Source: Chlorops oryzae (Eukaryota; Arthropoda; Insecta; Diptera; Chloropidae). From it: a DNA stretch of 64,000 nucleotides. Below, piece after piece: positions 22,036-36,400 of this stretch. The notes below the pieces were generated by a model that saw only the letters and a list, made by a program, of their open reading frames with translations, made no database searches and was not told the DNA's origin. The translations under genes and the position numbers were made by a program. Positions within the stretch are counted from its first letter, which is position 1. Every line of letters starts with the position of its first letter. The stretch lies in contig CM035808.1 of the NCBI GenBank assembly GCA_020466095.1, positions 30,888,959 through 30,952,958 of the forward strand, read 5' to 3'.

Positions 22036-22625
22036 CAGAGACCTCCACGCCATAGAAAAATTTTTCTCGCTCACTTCACACGTATGCCTTACGCTCTTTC
22101 TTTAGTCGGTAGCAATCGCCCGACGAAAACACTTCGAGCGGATCTGCGCAACTTTTTTTTAAAAAACACTTAAAAAATATTTTATCAAAATGGAATGCAA
22201 AGCCTACTTTATGATCCCCACTGCTTTTGAGAACATGCTTTGGGTTATATGTGGGAAGTCATTTAAAACAAGGAATGAATCTTTTTTAAGAAAACATGTT
22301 GATAGTCAACATTCTGAGTTCAATAAAATCCATGGCGTGGAAAGGGAAAAGGTTTTTAAAGACAAAAAAGAATCTGTATTGCAAAAATTTAAACTGTGGA
22401 TTTCAAGAATCGAAGAAATAGAAAATGTAAAAGTAGCTAAAATAAAACAAAATGATTTGAAAATGTCTTTGTCTAACTTAATTTCTTATGATATTATCAA
22501 ATATGGTAGACCTTTTTCAGATGGAAAATTTTATTGAGCGCACGCAATTATTGTTGAAATTTTTTTCAGCGCATTCGCTCTCTTGCTCACTAACACAAAT
22601 GCCCTTCCCATTTTGGAGATGCCTG
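22036..22625 (+). mobile_element. hAT deletion derivative with perfect 8-bp target duplication
   Basis: Ends CAGAGACCTCCA and TGGAGATGCCTG (inverted, imperfect), flanked by CATTACAC at 22028-22035 and 22626-22633. It retains the first part of a transposase (22190-22537) but nothing of the catalytic core or dimerisation region. Confidence 0.85.
22190..22537 (+). pseudogene. hAT transposase N-terminal fragment (BED-like zinc finger), 115 codons
   Basis: The open frame starts with Met and has a finger-like C-G-K-S-F...R-K-H-V-D-S-Q-H arrangement (residues about 21-41), then a Lys-rich linker. It ends ISYDIIKYGRPFSDGKFY, resembling the 'alpha-helical then GKPFSDGEF' segment of hAT transposases of the GTF2IRD2/ZBED group. 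It stops where a full protein would continue for about 450 more residues. It sits in the centre of the 590-bp element with hAT ends. It may still be translated, but it cannot transpose DNA. Confidence 0.65.
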
Positions 22626-22633
22626 CATTACAC

Positions 22634-24404
22634 CATTTTTTATATGAAAAAAAAAATAAAATTATCACAAATCCCTCAAGCGAATGTACAAATGTTTTGA
22701 ACAGAAGCAAACATTCTTGGTCATGCGCAAACTTGTTTGGCATTCTGTTATGTTGTCTGCTTTGCTGTATTTTCGTTGGTTGCTTCTACATTTCTCAATG
22801 TGTTTAAAATAGCATGCTATAAAAGCGTTCAAAATCCGCAAGTACTTCGTGCCTGAATCTAATGAGTAAGGAAAACTTAAGGCCTTGCTAATCGCATGGC
22901 AGTTCGCTTCTAGGCATTGAAATGGAATTGGCAATTGCTCTATATTTTAGGGGGTTGCCGAGGAAGTTTCAAGAAGCACAATTTTTGAATGGGTTCTACA
23001 GGTCGTCCCTTCGAACTCTGCTCACTACTTTTTCGAGTGTTGAGTTTGGGTGAAGCGATCTAACCCTGTGCGAGATTCATAAGTTCATTGAGACCTTTTA
23101 AGATAGATTTTTGATTAGGGTTTTTTTTTATTAAGAAAACAAAATGGGGTGGACATAGGATCAAAACATGTCTCGGGAAAAGCTACTAGGGATTGGTGAT
23201 CTTATGGGTGGTGGGGAATCTCTTCTCCTATTGAATTAATCACTTTTAAACAGTGATGACCACCACTACAGACAAACGTCCGAAAAATGTTAGTGTATAG
23301 TACAACAAAAACATAAAAATACAAAAACTAGCTTCTCTTCTGAAAAAAAGCGGCACAGAGCCTACTCGTTCGGTATCATTTTTAAAACTCTCTCTTCATA
23401 TACGTACACGAACTTCTATTTTTTGCTTCTCTTTTGCCTTTTTGAATGCCTTTTGGGCATGCCTGCTTTTAAAATCCCTTTTATTAAGGAAAATGAAATG
23501 GATAGGAAAGGACCACATCGATCGCGAGCACATTTTGGCCACGCGTCAACGGCAGGAAAAACCCCTCCAAACCATAAAAATTCGGATGCAAATTAAAAGC
23601 GAGAGAAGTAAGAGCGTCTATGAGTATGACGACGACTCCCGACGAGCAAAGGCGCCCAACGAACCATCATGACCGGCGACATGAGTTCATTGTGTGAATT
23701 TCTTTCGTCGCTGTCGGACGTGTTCGGCGCGTTGTGTCGGAAAAATATCTCGAACTGAAGACCGTGCGATGGGACGGCTGTTTCGCTGCTTTTGTTTTTG
23801 GTATTTTGGGTTGTTTCTTCTCTTGCTTTGAAAAGAAAAAAAAAAAAAAACAAGGAATATTAAGTCAGACGGATTTCTCCCCTTCGATCGAATATTTGTT
23901 GCATGAGTTTGAGCCAAAAAAAACGTGCGCGACTTTTAGTTTCTTTCGTGCGCGTCGTCGTCTTTGCCGGCTATGGTTCTTTGCACATTGCACCGTGTAT
24001 TTGTGGATATTGTGGGCTGAGAAGCGTTAATTAAAAAAAAAAAAATTAAATTAAATCATCGAAATTTGTGCCGAAGGTATAGAAATTGTAGAGCACAATT
24101 GTGCCTTTGTGACTTTTCAGCTGCTTGTTTTCTCCGTCTAAGCGTGATCTTGGTGGATTCTTGAGAATAATAATATAAGAAAGTGCAAAATCCCATAAAA
24201 GTAAATCACAAAAATCAAGTAAAAAAATTATTTTTGAAATTTCTTCACGAATTCATCGATAAAATCGCATGCACGAAATGAAAATGGAAATAAATGATAC
24301 TGAATCGAATTCTAAAGAGGTTTGAAGGCACCCGAAAGAATTTCTTGATTGAATTTGAAAAATTGCTAAAAAAAAAAAAAAGAAGAAAAAAGTAAAGAAA
24401 GAAA
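22634..24404 (+). other. Upstream region and probable 5' UTR of Grip
   Basis: No coding gene recognised. The last several hundred bases before the start codon at 24405 probably hold the promoter and 5' UTR; I see no clear TATA box. Open frames between 23442 and 24030 lack motifs and overlap homopolymer runs. Confidence 0.35.
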
Positions 24405-27400
24405 ATGAAATTGTGGAAATCGAAAAAACCCACCAGCTGTGTGCCGGGAAAGTCGGCTGCCTTAAAAACTGAGGACAAAACGAATTCGAATGCAATCCAA
24501 CTAGCGCCGCTGTCAACAGGTAAATTTATCTCTCGTCTTCATTATAAGTTTTTTTTTTTGTTTTCCTTTCGTACTTGAGCTGGAGGATTGCGTTTCAAAT
24601 TTTAATTATTTTACTTTTTTTTTTTGCTCTTTCTTCATGTGCTCCCGAAACGACTTCCAATTCCATCGCGTATTGCCGTTTCTGCTGTGTAGAATTTGAG
24701 GGAAAATTCGTTTATAGCTCTTTGCCACGCTTCAACTGGCACATTGGGTTTCGAAATCCACGAAAATTAAAACTAAAAATTCATTTTCGATTTTATTCTT
24801 CTCAATATATATGTACATAAGTGTATGTATTTTCGATTTTGGGATTTCAGGGTTATCGCGTTTCCGCCGATTTCGAAATTAGAATCGATTTAACGTCTGC
24901 TTTGGAAACGATTCGCGCGCCTTTGAGAAATAATGCTTCCTGCTGCGGTATTGCACTAATGAATATACATAAGTCGAATGTGGAGCACAAATTACTAATT
25001 ACTCCAATAAATTTGTAATTAATTGTTTCGCTTTGAATTTTCCTATTGATAAGGACTGTTTGATCTGAATTTGAAATCTTCTTTTCTTTGTCTTCAATTT
25101 CGGAAGATTTAAACGTTAGAACATTAATTATAATTAATATCTCATTTTATTTGCTAACGTAATGAATTTAAATATGAAATGCAAAAAAGTTAAAAATTAT
25201 ATTGCATGCGATCGATTTTTAATATGGCAAATAAAGGAAAAATTTGATCACTTTTCTTTAAAATACCTATGCGTTTTTTAAGGTTTAAAGGTCTACAGAA
25301 TCTTATTTTGTTGATCGATCTTTAAATGATGTGAGAAAAAGTCTTAGATGGGTTAATTTTCTTTGATTTAAGGGATAAATTGTTCAAATCGGATGATGAA
25401 TATCGGAGATCTGTTCGAAAAAGATGCCGTACTCCCATAGAAAATTTTTTTTTTTTTTTGCAAAAATCAATCAGGCATGTGCCAGAATCCGAAAGCTGAT
25501 GGATTCGGAATAAAAATCGACCAAAATTTCATATAAAATTTACAGATTTTGTTGGTTTTGATTTTGGATCGGAACTGCTATTGGTTCTTAATTGCACAGA
25601 GCCCTATTTGTTCCCTTGTCTATGAGATATATATGAATTTTGAGTTGACTAAAATTCCGTTAGTTTTCGAATTCTAGCACACGCCTGAATATAAAAAGCG
25701 CCTCCATAAAAATGTTTTTAAATATTTTTTTCATGCTTAAAAGGCCAAAGTCCATAAGGAAAGAGCTTTCAGAACTACTGTAAAAAAGGATTTCTTTGTA
25801 CTAGAAATAATTATTTTATCCCCTTACCAACGGAAAGGATACTATTCCTATGAGCTCACAGCCTCGTGATGGCAGCTGAAGTGATTGTTCCCATTATGAA
25901 GAAAACTTTGTAATTTTCGATTTAAACAATAATCATTTAAAATTCTCTAAAGCGATTTTCCTAAGTATATTCCTTCAGAAAACATAGCGAAAACATTTTT
26001 TTTTAAATCCCTGAGGGAAAAATTATCTCACAGTACCTACTGTCAACGCTCGAATAGCAGCAGAGAAGACTTGAAGGAGATGAAAGACAATTTAATGCGC
26101 TGTAGAAATAATTGCAGCTCGCAATATTAAACCCCAATATAGATAAGTACATACAACTCCCCAGAACACAAAAAACAAAAAATCTTTATCACACTTTTAA
26201 CGCTTCAGTTCCTTCAACTAACTATTTGACCTTATGACACACCTCTATTGACATATTTACCCTACAAATATCTCTTTTGATTTCCCTCAAAAACTCGAAA
26301 GAACAAAAAAAATTGAAAAATTAATAAACACTCACATTGCACTTTGACAAAATTAATCGAATTCCTGTGTAAACAGTTGACATCTGGCATCTAATCGCTG
26401 AAACAACACTACTGTAATGCCTCCATCGAACACTTATCTATCTGTAGCTCAAATGTAAGAGCGTCTTAGACACATAAATTGTGTACAGTGATATATTTAT
26501 GCGTCACAAATCGGCTTTTCTTCTTCTTCATCTTCAAGTCAAACTTTGATGACGCTCCGCATCAATTAAACTGTGGCTTTTATGTCAATTGGTAAGAAAC
26601 GATTGTGCGTACGTACGATTGTTCATTGATGACTTTAGCCCAGATACTGATGGACGCTCGTAGTTTCTGTCAATAAATTCAGTTGATCGGTATTTTTAAT
26701 TGACGCTAAAACTACGCCTACATCAAATTAAACGAATTATGTTCCAATAAAATGTGAGAAAAAACTTCCCAAAAAGGCACATTCATACATACATATGTAT
26801 CTATAGATTCGATTTATCGTTAGAGTTGAGATATCGCGATAAAACAAATTAATGGAATTCCTTAATGGCGGAGGCCAAAGCGCATAAATTCACTGCGCTC
26901 GCACTCACTTCAGTCTGAAGATGAATCTATGATGCACATAAGGAAATGGAAAGTTTTTTAAGGCCAACCTTTGTGGATGAATGCAAACTAAGTGGATGGC
27001 GAAAGTACTCAGTCAAAGAGGGATTTAAATAGGTACCATTTGAGGGTTTCAATTAGATTTTGGGCCCATTCAAAGGGTTAATGACTATTTTAAAGCTTTA
27101 TTAGAAAAAAATTATTTTGAAGGTTTCGAACTCGAACGATCATTTTTCCTTAAAAATGAATTCTCAACTACCTCCCTATAGAATGCGTTCATGAAGAGTT
27201 CAATGGAGTACGCAGAAAAGTGTTTTATCTCTCAGTCCATCCTCGTTAAGCTCATTGCTTATTTGTACCGTTAGATTTGAGACTTGCAATTAATTTCCTT
27301 CGCTCTTGCCTCCTCCGCAACTTTTAAAAAATTCTTCGCCTCACAATCGATTCACTTTAATAGAAATTAATGCCTTACAATATTGCGTTCGAATTGAAGC

Positions 27401-30400
27401 ACGCATTTCACTAGAATTCCAAGGAAGTTTGCGGATTCATTCCTTTTGGGTCTCATGAAGTCATTACTTTAACGCTCATGATGGGTCATCATTTGATTGC
27501 CGGTTTTATGGTGCCACTTTTTATTTTTTTATATTTTTTATTTTATGGCGACTCAAGCTTTAATTTGAATTTATGCCAAGCCAAGTCTCCGTTGTCGTAC
27601 AAACGATTTCGATTATAAATATCGTCTCGATTAAAGCGAATGCTTCACTTAAAAAATCGTTATGAAATCCACTCTACGATTCTCCCATAATTCAATTAAA
27701 AGAGCTTGTAAATTTTCTATCATTTAATTTTTTTCCTTTTTAGTTTTCTTTTGAATGTCCGTCGTTCATGCTCATCGTCGGGGTAATGAAATCATTTTGT
27801 ATTTTATTTAACGGATTAGAAGGAATTTGATGCGCATGATTTATAATAGCATGAATGGGTTAATTATTTCGAGAGAAATTAAAAAACACAATGAGGAAAG
27901 ATACATACATAGTTCGGTCGACATTGAAGTTCTTTTGATTTATTTAAATTATGAAAATAGGGGATTTTTTTATTAAATATTTTTCGTGCGCATGCGGGTT
28001 GGCTGGATTCATTCGTTTCTGATGTTCTCGTAGATCGAAATTTAAGTATGAGTATATGGGTCTAGGTTAGTTTTTTATGCCAATTTTTTTTATGGGCAGC
28101 TTCATGGGGTGTAAGCAATGAACCAGAATCGTCATCATTTCTCCCTATACTATGATAGGAACTGAATCATTTTTTTTTCTTATCATAAGAGTCATGAAGA
28201 GTTTATTCTGAAAATTAAATGCAAAACTCTTGAAATACAGTGTAGTCTCTCTTAAGCGGACACCTACGGGACCGAAAAATATGTCCGCCTAAGAGGAAAC
28301 TATTTGGGAAGCAAATATACTAGAGTATTACCAAAAAAGGTCCGCTTAAAAGGAGAGTCCGCTTTAGAGGAGTGTCCGCAAGGAGAGGGAGATAGTACAC
28401 TGTATTGAAAAACCCTTGATATGCTGATTCAAAATGAGGAAGCAACTTTTCTCGAAAATATTTATCTACATGTTATATATTCATATGTATGTAAGTATAT
28501 ATATTTTGATCCAAACAAATCAGTTATTTTCCTGCTTTTCTTTTGAATTTGATTTCCCTTGAATATCATCAAGAAAATTGCTAGCTGACTGCTTGAACGA
28601 AGAATAAAAATCAAAGCTGATTTCCCATGTAAACAATGTCGGGCGAATCCTTTTGGGGAATTGAGACAAAGAGAATGAAAGTAAACAAGAAAAATCACAA
28701 AAGCGCTTTTGTCTTGAATATTTTCCGGGATTTTCGAATGGGAATGGGAATGGGAATGGGAATGGAGATGGAGTTGCAGGCACAGCTTCTGCAAGCTGTC
28801 AAAAAAATCAAATAAACACTTCATTTTACATACTCACATGCCAATGGGCGTCGTTGCCGCCTGACCCTCCACTCCAGATCTCGTCTCGCATTGCAACGTT
28901 GCACAAAAACAATAACAACAAAACCCATTCAAATGTCATAACATCGAAATGTAATGTCATTTTATGCTGTTGCTTCCGATGCCGATGTTGATGGCAATGT
29001 CGAGTCGTTTTCTAATGACGATGATGACGATGACGATGTTGGTGGTGGTGCTCATGGTGATGCTTATGGTGACGGTGGAGCTGGCTATGTGCGGTTTTTC
29101 ATTTGCTTTTCCCTTCATCACTTGAAATTTTCCATATCAACGAATATTAGAAACTCTTAATTTGCCACACGTCTCGGCCTCTCTTGTCGGTATACCTTTT
29201 GCTTTTCCATTTTCGTATCGTTGTTGTTGTTCTTGCTGTTGCAGTTGTTTTGGTTTATGCTTTTGTTGCTTCAGTTGACGTTTGCACGGCGTTAAAATGC
29301 AAAGAAAATTTTATGATTTCAACGCGCGCGCGCCCATCTAAAAATATCCTCGCAACGACATCGGCTGCTGCTGCTGCTGTTCCTCTCCTGTAGCATCAAT
29401 TTTCCACGATGCTCGCATTGGGCACAGCACAGCGTATCTGTTGGATTAATTTGCATCGCAGCCGTCTAGAAATATAACGTAAAAGCAACAAAAAAAAATA
29501 AAATGAATATAAAAAAATAAAACATAAAATTAAAAGAAAATTTAATGAAAATCCTACAAGTCGTAGCGACCGCAGCGACGCATGAAATGCACTTTTCAGT
29601 TGCATAAAATTTATTCTCTCCTCTTTGATATGTGTGCTTGGTGTTATTGTATTTGTTGTGCTTGTTGTTGTTGCCATTATAGTTGTTGTGATTTTTATAC
29701 GGAGGCATAATTATTGTCAACATATTTCTTAAATTTATAATTTTTTTCAATTTATTTTTATTTTACTCATATTTTTATTTTTAATTATTAATATTTTTTT
29801 TTCTTCTGGTGCTTCTCAAAATCGTGGACGCGTGTTAATGAACGAAAATGCTCAGAAAGCATGAAACTTTTGCAATTCCCCGCAAACGCATTGATAGCAA
29901 CAATTGTACTGCACGTCAATGCTGCAGCCTTGGCACTTTTTTTTTGTTTGTTGTTTCTTCATCGGCAACAGGAATTTCCCGTTTGCGTGAGAATTTCGGA
30001 AAGTTCAATTCATATCGACATTGGAAACTGAGTAAATAGATTTTACGCACATTTGTGATTGTCTGTTTGATTGTATGTTTTCATATTTTCATGTTTTTAA
30101 CCCATTCACTTCAATGGCTCCAAATAGAATTCTTTTTCGCCTTGAACAACAAAAATGTACAGTCAATGTATTTGCCATATTCTCTCCATATTTAATAACA
30201 CGCAACAACATGTAAAATGTTAGAAAAATTTTACTTCAGTAGCTTAAAAAAATAGCTGCTTTTGGGGTAAAATCTATCATCTTTGCAGTAGCAAAATGGT
30301 ACCAGGAAGTACCCGGATACAGTTAATGTGATACAAGGAGTTTTCCAGTTTTGTTTCTTCGTGATTTTAATATAAAAATGTTCGAAAAATTCATACCAGC

Positions 30401-33400
30401 TTGGGAGCTATGGGCCAGAAATGGTAAAAAGAGATGAAAAAATTGATTAAATTTTGAGATTTTTGCAATGTTTACGAACTAGACGGAGATTTTTTTGGTC
30501 GGTTGTTTCTACATTTCTTTTTTCCATGTCTAAGGCAACAACTTTGTTAAAGACAGGAAAATAAATAATAAAACGGCTTAGAAGATACAGCCACAAGTAA
30601 GGGCGCAACTGACCCAAAAGATGCACCTGATAGGAGAATCCGAGTGCAGACTCTGTCTTTAGGACGAGGAGACCGCATTCCATATAATGGGTGAATGTGT
30701 TGCCCTATGTAGGCTAAGATTCAGACTCTTCAACAAAGTCTTCTTAAGCCACGACGAGCTGAGGCTCGAAAATCATTTGAATGTCCTCCCCTTCATAAGG
30801 AAGATAAGAGGCCATAATAACATAGAACTGATAAACTAAATGGGAAAATTTGGCACAATAGATCTGTTGGTGGTCGTAGTGCCTCCACTTCACCAGAGAG
30901 CGAGACCCATAGAAAAAAAGGCGCAACTTAATTCTCGGCTACACTTTTTTTGATCGATCTTAAATCGATCTGTAGCCAATCTAGCAAATCTAACAAATCT
31001 AGACATAGGGATTATAGTTATTCTTCTTCTTGCGTTTTCAAGTGTCCCCGCCTATCCCGACCACTTCCTCTATTGGAATTGCAGTTAAAATTGTACATAC
31101 AACCGATTACATCAAAAGTGTGTCAAATTCTACTCAAAATTGTAATTTAAAAGTAAAATTTTAAATCTGTTTACTGTACAGAGGAGTTTATTTATTCAAG
31201 GGACAGTGGAAAGCGATAAATTTAGGGCAATAAAAAATTAAACCGTTCAGCCCGCTATGAATTAAAGCTCAACATAATTGACTTTACATTCACATGCATA
31301 TGTAAAAATATGCACATTGACGACACAATTTCCGATAAATTTACTCTCTGAAATCTGATTACAAAAAAAAAAATAGAAAAAAGTAGCATTATTTCTATTC
31401 CAAGCTTCTTATAGGCCTCAGAGGAGTCTTCATGACGTTTACGATTGACAACGAACGTGCATCAGCGACAAGGGAACGGATTCGATATGCGCAATTAAAG
31501 CTGTGGGATACATTCATTGATTTCGGGAAAACGATAAATAGTTTGTGAAGAAACATTGAAAACTCAACGGGTTTCCATGCTGGGAAAATGATCGAAGCGA
31601 ATTTTAGACTGTCACCCTTTTTCTTTCGAGTATTCTCCTTAGATGTTCTCCCTTAGACGCACGGACAACAGCTGAATAAATTCGAAAGAGAATTCCTTAG
31701 AACAACCGACCGACCGACCGAGCTCTGGTGGGGGGTAATTTGGTGTCAATTTGTCAAAGAAAAGACGCTTATCACTCTGCGCTCCGCACTCGTTGCAATA
31801 ATTCGAAAAATCTAATTTTTGTGGGTAAAACTCTAAACTATGAAGAGGAGTTATTGAGGCCACTTACTGAAAATGTTATGGTCGGCGGGTTTTTGTAAAG
31901 GACCTGATACCATCGTATCATATTCATAGCTTCGAGTGGGCTCGCTTTTCATCAGCTTGAAAACGAAAAACGCAACGGCGCGTTACTGCAATGCTTCGGG
32001 GTGATTATTGCAATTTTTTCCCCTTCCCTACTTGACTCTTGACACTCTTGGTGCCCCCAGCGAAGGAAAGAACGAACTCATTTGTTGAAGTTAATGAATG
32101 AAATGAATGAAATGAACGTACTTGCGGGTATCAAATCACTTGGGGCCGCGAATTTCAGTCAGCGTTGGGCTGTCTCACTGGCTGCCCGGCGGACTGTTCT
32201 ACAGTCCTATGGTCTACTGTCTTCTTCGGCTTTGGCTGCAAACTCGACTCAAATTGTAATAAATCATTTGCAAAGACGAAAGACCAGCCGACCAACGACT
32301 GCGCCAAGCGCGATGTTGACACACGCACATTGAGAGTTTGATACATCCTCTTGTTCTCCTTCTCCTTCTCCAACTCCAACTCCATCTCCCTCTTCTTCCC
32401 CCTTTTTTTTGCGCTGCAAATGCCTTCAATGCCGCCTTAAATGCCCATAAAGAATATGAATTCTTGACTTTTGACGCACGAAAAAATAGTGGGTCGGGTG
32501 AGTGCGATTTTTAATATAATTTTTTTTCTCTCTCTTTCTCTCATTTCTTTCTGCGCAAGCGGATCCCTGCCACTAAGTGGTGCCACTGCCGCCTGTGCGC
32601 TAAATGCTACCGCGCGGCATTAATGAATTATTATTGTGAAGTGCTGTTATTATGGTTGTGCCCTGCATTCTTCTGTCTCTTGTTTTTTCTTACTTTGTGA
32701 TGACTCCTTTGTCTTCTTTCTGATGGCTCAAGCTTTTCCCTGTGGTCGTGTTTTAGGCACAAGAATTCTGCAATTTTTCGTTTTTTTTTTCTTTTTTTTT
32801 GCGCCGCTGCTTATCCGTTGACATCTTCAAGGCGGAACCACAGTTGAGTTCATTTAATTGGTTTTTCTCGTCCTTTTTTCTACGGATTTCCATTGAAAAT
32901 GGTTTTTTTATTCTCATTTTTTTTTATAAATAATTTTTCAGGGAACTTTCTTGTTAAGAACGGACATATTTTCACACCATTGTTGGACAGTAATGTGTCG
33001 GTTTATTTGTTAATTTATGACGTGGAACTGAGAGGAAATTTTTTATCATAAATGAAAAAAAAGGAGGTTTTGCTTTGTGAAAATTCTACTCGAAAAAAAA
33101 CTCTGTAGACTGCAAAATTAATGAGTGTTTACACGAAAAAGGAGAAAGAACAGAATGAGCAATAAATTCGTTCCTGTTTATTGCATGTTCGATACAATCG
33201 TGCAACGTTTTCGTGCAATCCAGCAACAACGAAATCAAATTCAAAGCAATTTATATAAAATATATTTTTCTGAAAATTCTGTTAACAACAAAATTATATT
33301 GTCTCATGCATTCAAGATTTCCATAGAATATTGATCTAATTAATTAGAAAAAAAATGAACATAAATCAATTCTTTAAAGAGTTCAGCAGACCGATTTCAG

Positions 33401-36400
33401 AATGTTTGAAAGGCTTTAAAAGTGTGTACGCTTATCTAGACACGCATATGCATGTTAATGTTCCAATTTTCGAAATTAATGTTGCGTAGATCTAAGCAAT
33501 AAATGTTTTTGAAGTCTCAATAAAAAAATAAGCCCTGAATGGCCATATGGCGGTCTTTTAAATCATTCTGACAATGAGGAAGTTCAGAGTCGCTTTTTGC
33601 AAAAACAAAGTAGAATCATTCAATGAGGAATGGCGTCCAGCCTCGCCTCTGATTGTCAGATGACAGTGATGAGTGTTCTGTTCAATAGCACGAAAAACAG
33701 ATTAACAATCTTTAAAAAATCTTTATGGAATACTGTGAGTTACTTTCTACTAAAATTCATTCTTCGGTTCACAATTAATTTAGGGTGGAAAAGCTTGCTA
33801 AGGAACAATCACTTCAATTGGTCTTTTTTTTGACGGGTACGCGTTGCTAGCAGCATTGCAGTTGCAGGGATTGAGCGTGACTAATAAATTAAAGGTATTT
33901 CCTTCTTCCTAAAGCATTTTATGCTTTTCCTCATTGTTTATATTTGACTTTGATGTATTCAAAGTTAAAAATGGAAAAAATAAAATAAAATAAAAAAATA
34001 CAAAAAAAGAAAACGAAAAAAGCTTAAAGAAAAAACTAAGAACTTCAAAGAAAATGTTGTCGCTGCCGCTTCGTCGTAAATTGAAGTTGATCGGGAAAAT
34101 TTTCGTTTTCCCTACAAAATGGCACAATAGATCTGTTGGTGGTCGTAGTGCCTCCACTTCACCAGAGAGCGAGACCCATAGAAAAAAAGGCGCAACTTAA
34201 TTCTCGGCTACACTTTTTTTGATCGATCTTAAATCGATCTGTAGCCAATCTAGCAAATCTAGACATAGGGATTATAGTTATTCTTCTTCTTGCGTTTTCA
34301 AGTGTCCCCGCCTATCCCGACCAGTTCCTCTATTGGAATTGCAGTTAAAATTGTACATACAACCGATTACATCAAAAGTGTGTCAAATTCTACTCAAAAT
34401 TGTAATTTAAAAGTAAAATTTTAACCCATTTGCGACGAATGTTCCATTAAAAGCTCTGTTTACTGTACAGAGGAGTTTATTTATTCAAGGGACAGTGGAA
34501 AGCGATAAATTTAGGGCAATAAAAAATTAAACCGTTCAGCCCGCTATAAATTAAAGCTCAACATAATTGACTTTACATTCACATGCATATGTAAAAATAT
34601 GCACATTGACGACACAATTTCCGATAAATTTACTCTCTGAAATCTGATTACAAAAAAAAAAATAGAAAAAAGTAGCATTATTTCTATTCCAAGCTTCTTA
34701 TAGGCCTCAGAGGAGTCTTCATGACGTTTACGATTGACAACGAACGTGCATCAGCGACAAGGGAACGGATTCGATATGCGCAATTAAAGCTGTGGGATAC
34801 ATTCATTGATTTCGGGAAAACGATAAATAGTTTGTGAAGAAACATTGAAAACTCAACGGGTTTCCATGCTGGGAAAATGATCGAAGCGAATTTTAGACTG
34901 TCACCCTTTTTCTTTCGAGTATTCTCCTTAGATGTTCTCCCTTAGACGCACGGACAACAGCTGAATAAATTCGAAAGAGAATTCCTTAGACCAACCGACC
35001 GACCGACCGAGCTCTGGTGGGGGGTAATTTGGTGTCAATTTGTCAAAGAAAAGACGCTTATCACTCTGCGCTCCGCACTCGTTGCAATAATTCGAAAAAT
35101 CTAATTTTTGTGGGTAAAACTCTAAGCTATGAAGAGGAGTTATTGAGGCCACTTACTGAAAATGTTATGGTCGGCGGGTTTTTGTAAAGGACCTGATACC
35201 ATCGTATCATATTCATAGCTTCGAGTGGGCTCGCTTTTCATCAGCTTGAAAACGAAAAACGCAACGGCGCGTTACTGCAATGCTTTGGGGTGATTATTGC
35301 AATTTTTTTCCCCTTCCCTACTTGACTCTTGACACTCTTGGTGCCCCCAGCGAAGGAACGAACGAACTCATTTGTTGAAGTTAATGAATGAAATGAATGA
35401 AATGAACGTACTTGCGGGTATCAAATCACTTGGGGCCGCGAATTTCAGTCAGCGTTGGGCTGTCTCACTGGCTGCCCGGCGGACTGTTCTACAGTCCTAT
35501 GGTCTACTGTCTTCTTCGGCTTTGGCTGCAAACTCGACTCAAATTGTAATAAATCATTTGCAAAGACGAAAGACCAGCCGACCAACGACCGCGCCAAGCG
35601 CGATGTTGACACACGCACATTGAGAGTTTGATGCATCCTCTTGTTCTCCTTCTCCAACTCCATCTCCTTCCCCTTTTCTTTTTGCGCTGCAAATGCCTTC
35701 AATGCCGCCTTAAATGCCCATAAAGAATATGAATTCTTGACTTTTGACGCACGAAAAAATAGTGGGTCGGGTGAGTGCGATTTTTAATATAATTTTTTTT
35801 CTCTCTCTTTCTCTCATTTCTTTCTGCGCAAGCGGATCCCTGCCACTAAGTGGTGCCACTGCCGCCTGTGCGCTAAATGCTACCGCGCGGCATTAATGAA
35901 TTATTATTGTGAAGTGCTGTTATTATGGTTGTGCCCTGCATTCTTCTGTCTCTTGTTTTTTCTTACTTTGTGATGACTCCTTTGTCTTCTTTCTGATGGC
36001 TCAAGCTTTTCCCTGTGGTCGTGTTTTAGGCACAAGAATTCTGCAATTTTTCGTTTTTTTTTTCTTTTTTTTTGCGCCGCTGCTTATCCGTTGACATCTT
36101 CAAGGCGGAACCACAGTTGAGTTCATTTAATTGGTTTTTCTCGTCCTTTTTTCTACGGATTTCCATTGAAAATGGTTTTTTTATTCTCATTTTTTTTTAT
36201 AAATAATTTTTCAGGGAACTTTCTTGTTAAGAACGGACATATTTTCACACCATTGTTGGACAGTAATGTGTCGGTTTATTTGTTAATTTATGACGTGGAA
36301 CTGAGAGGAAATTTTTTATCATAAATGAAAGAAAGGAGGTTTTGCTTTGTGAAAATTCTACTCGAAAAAAAGCTCTGTAGACTGCAACATTAATGAGTGT

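Noticed and set aside
28954..29160. Asp/Gly-rich small protein
   Set aside because: Derived from GATGAC/GGTGGT simple sequence; no supporting signals.
32082..35623. Identical 83-codon frames in both duplicated copies
   Set aside because: Their conservation reflects recent duplication of the whole 3.27-kb unit; no domain, and composition follows simple repeats.
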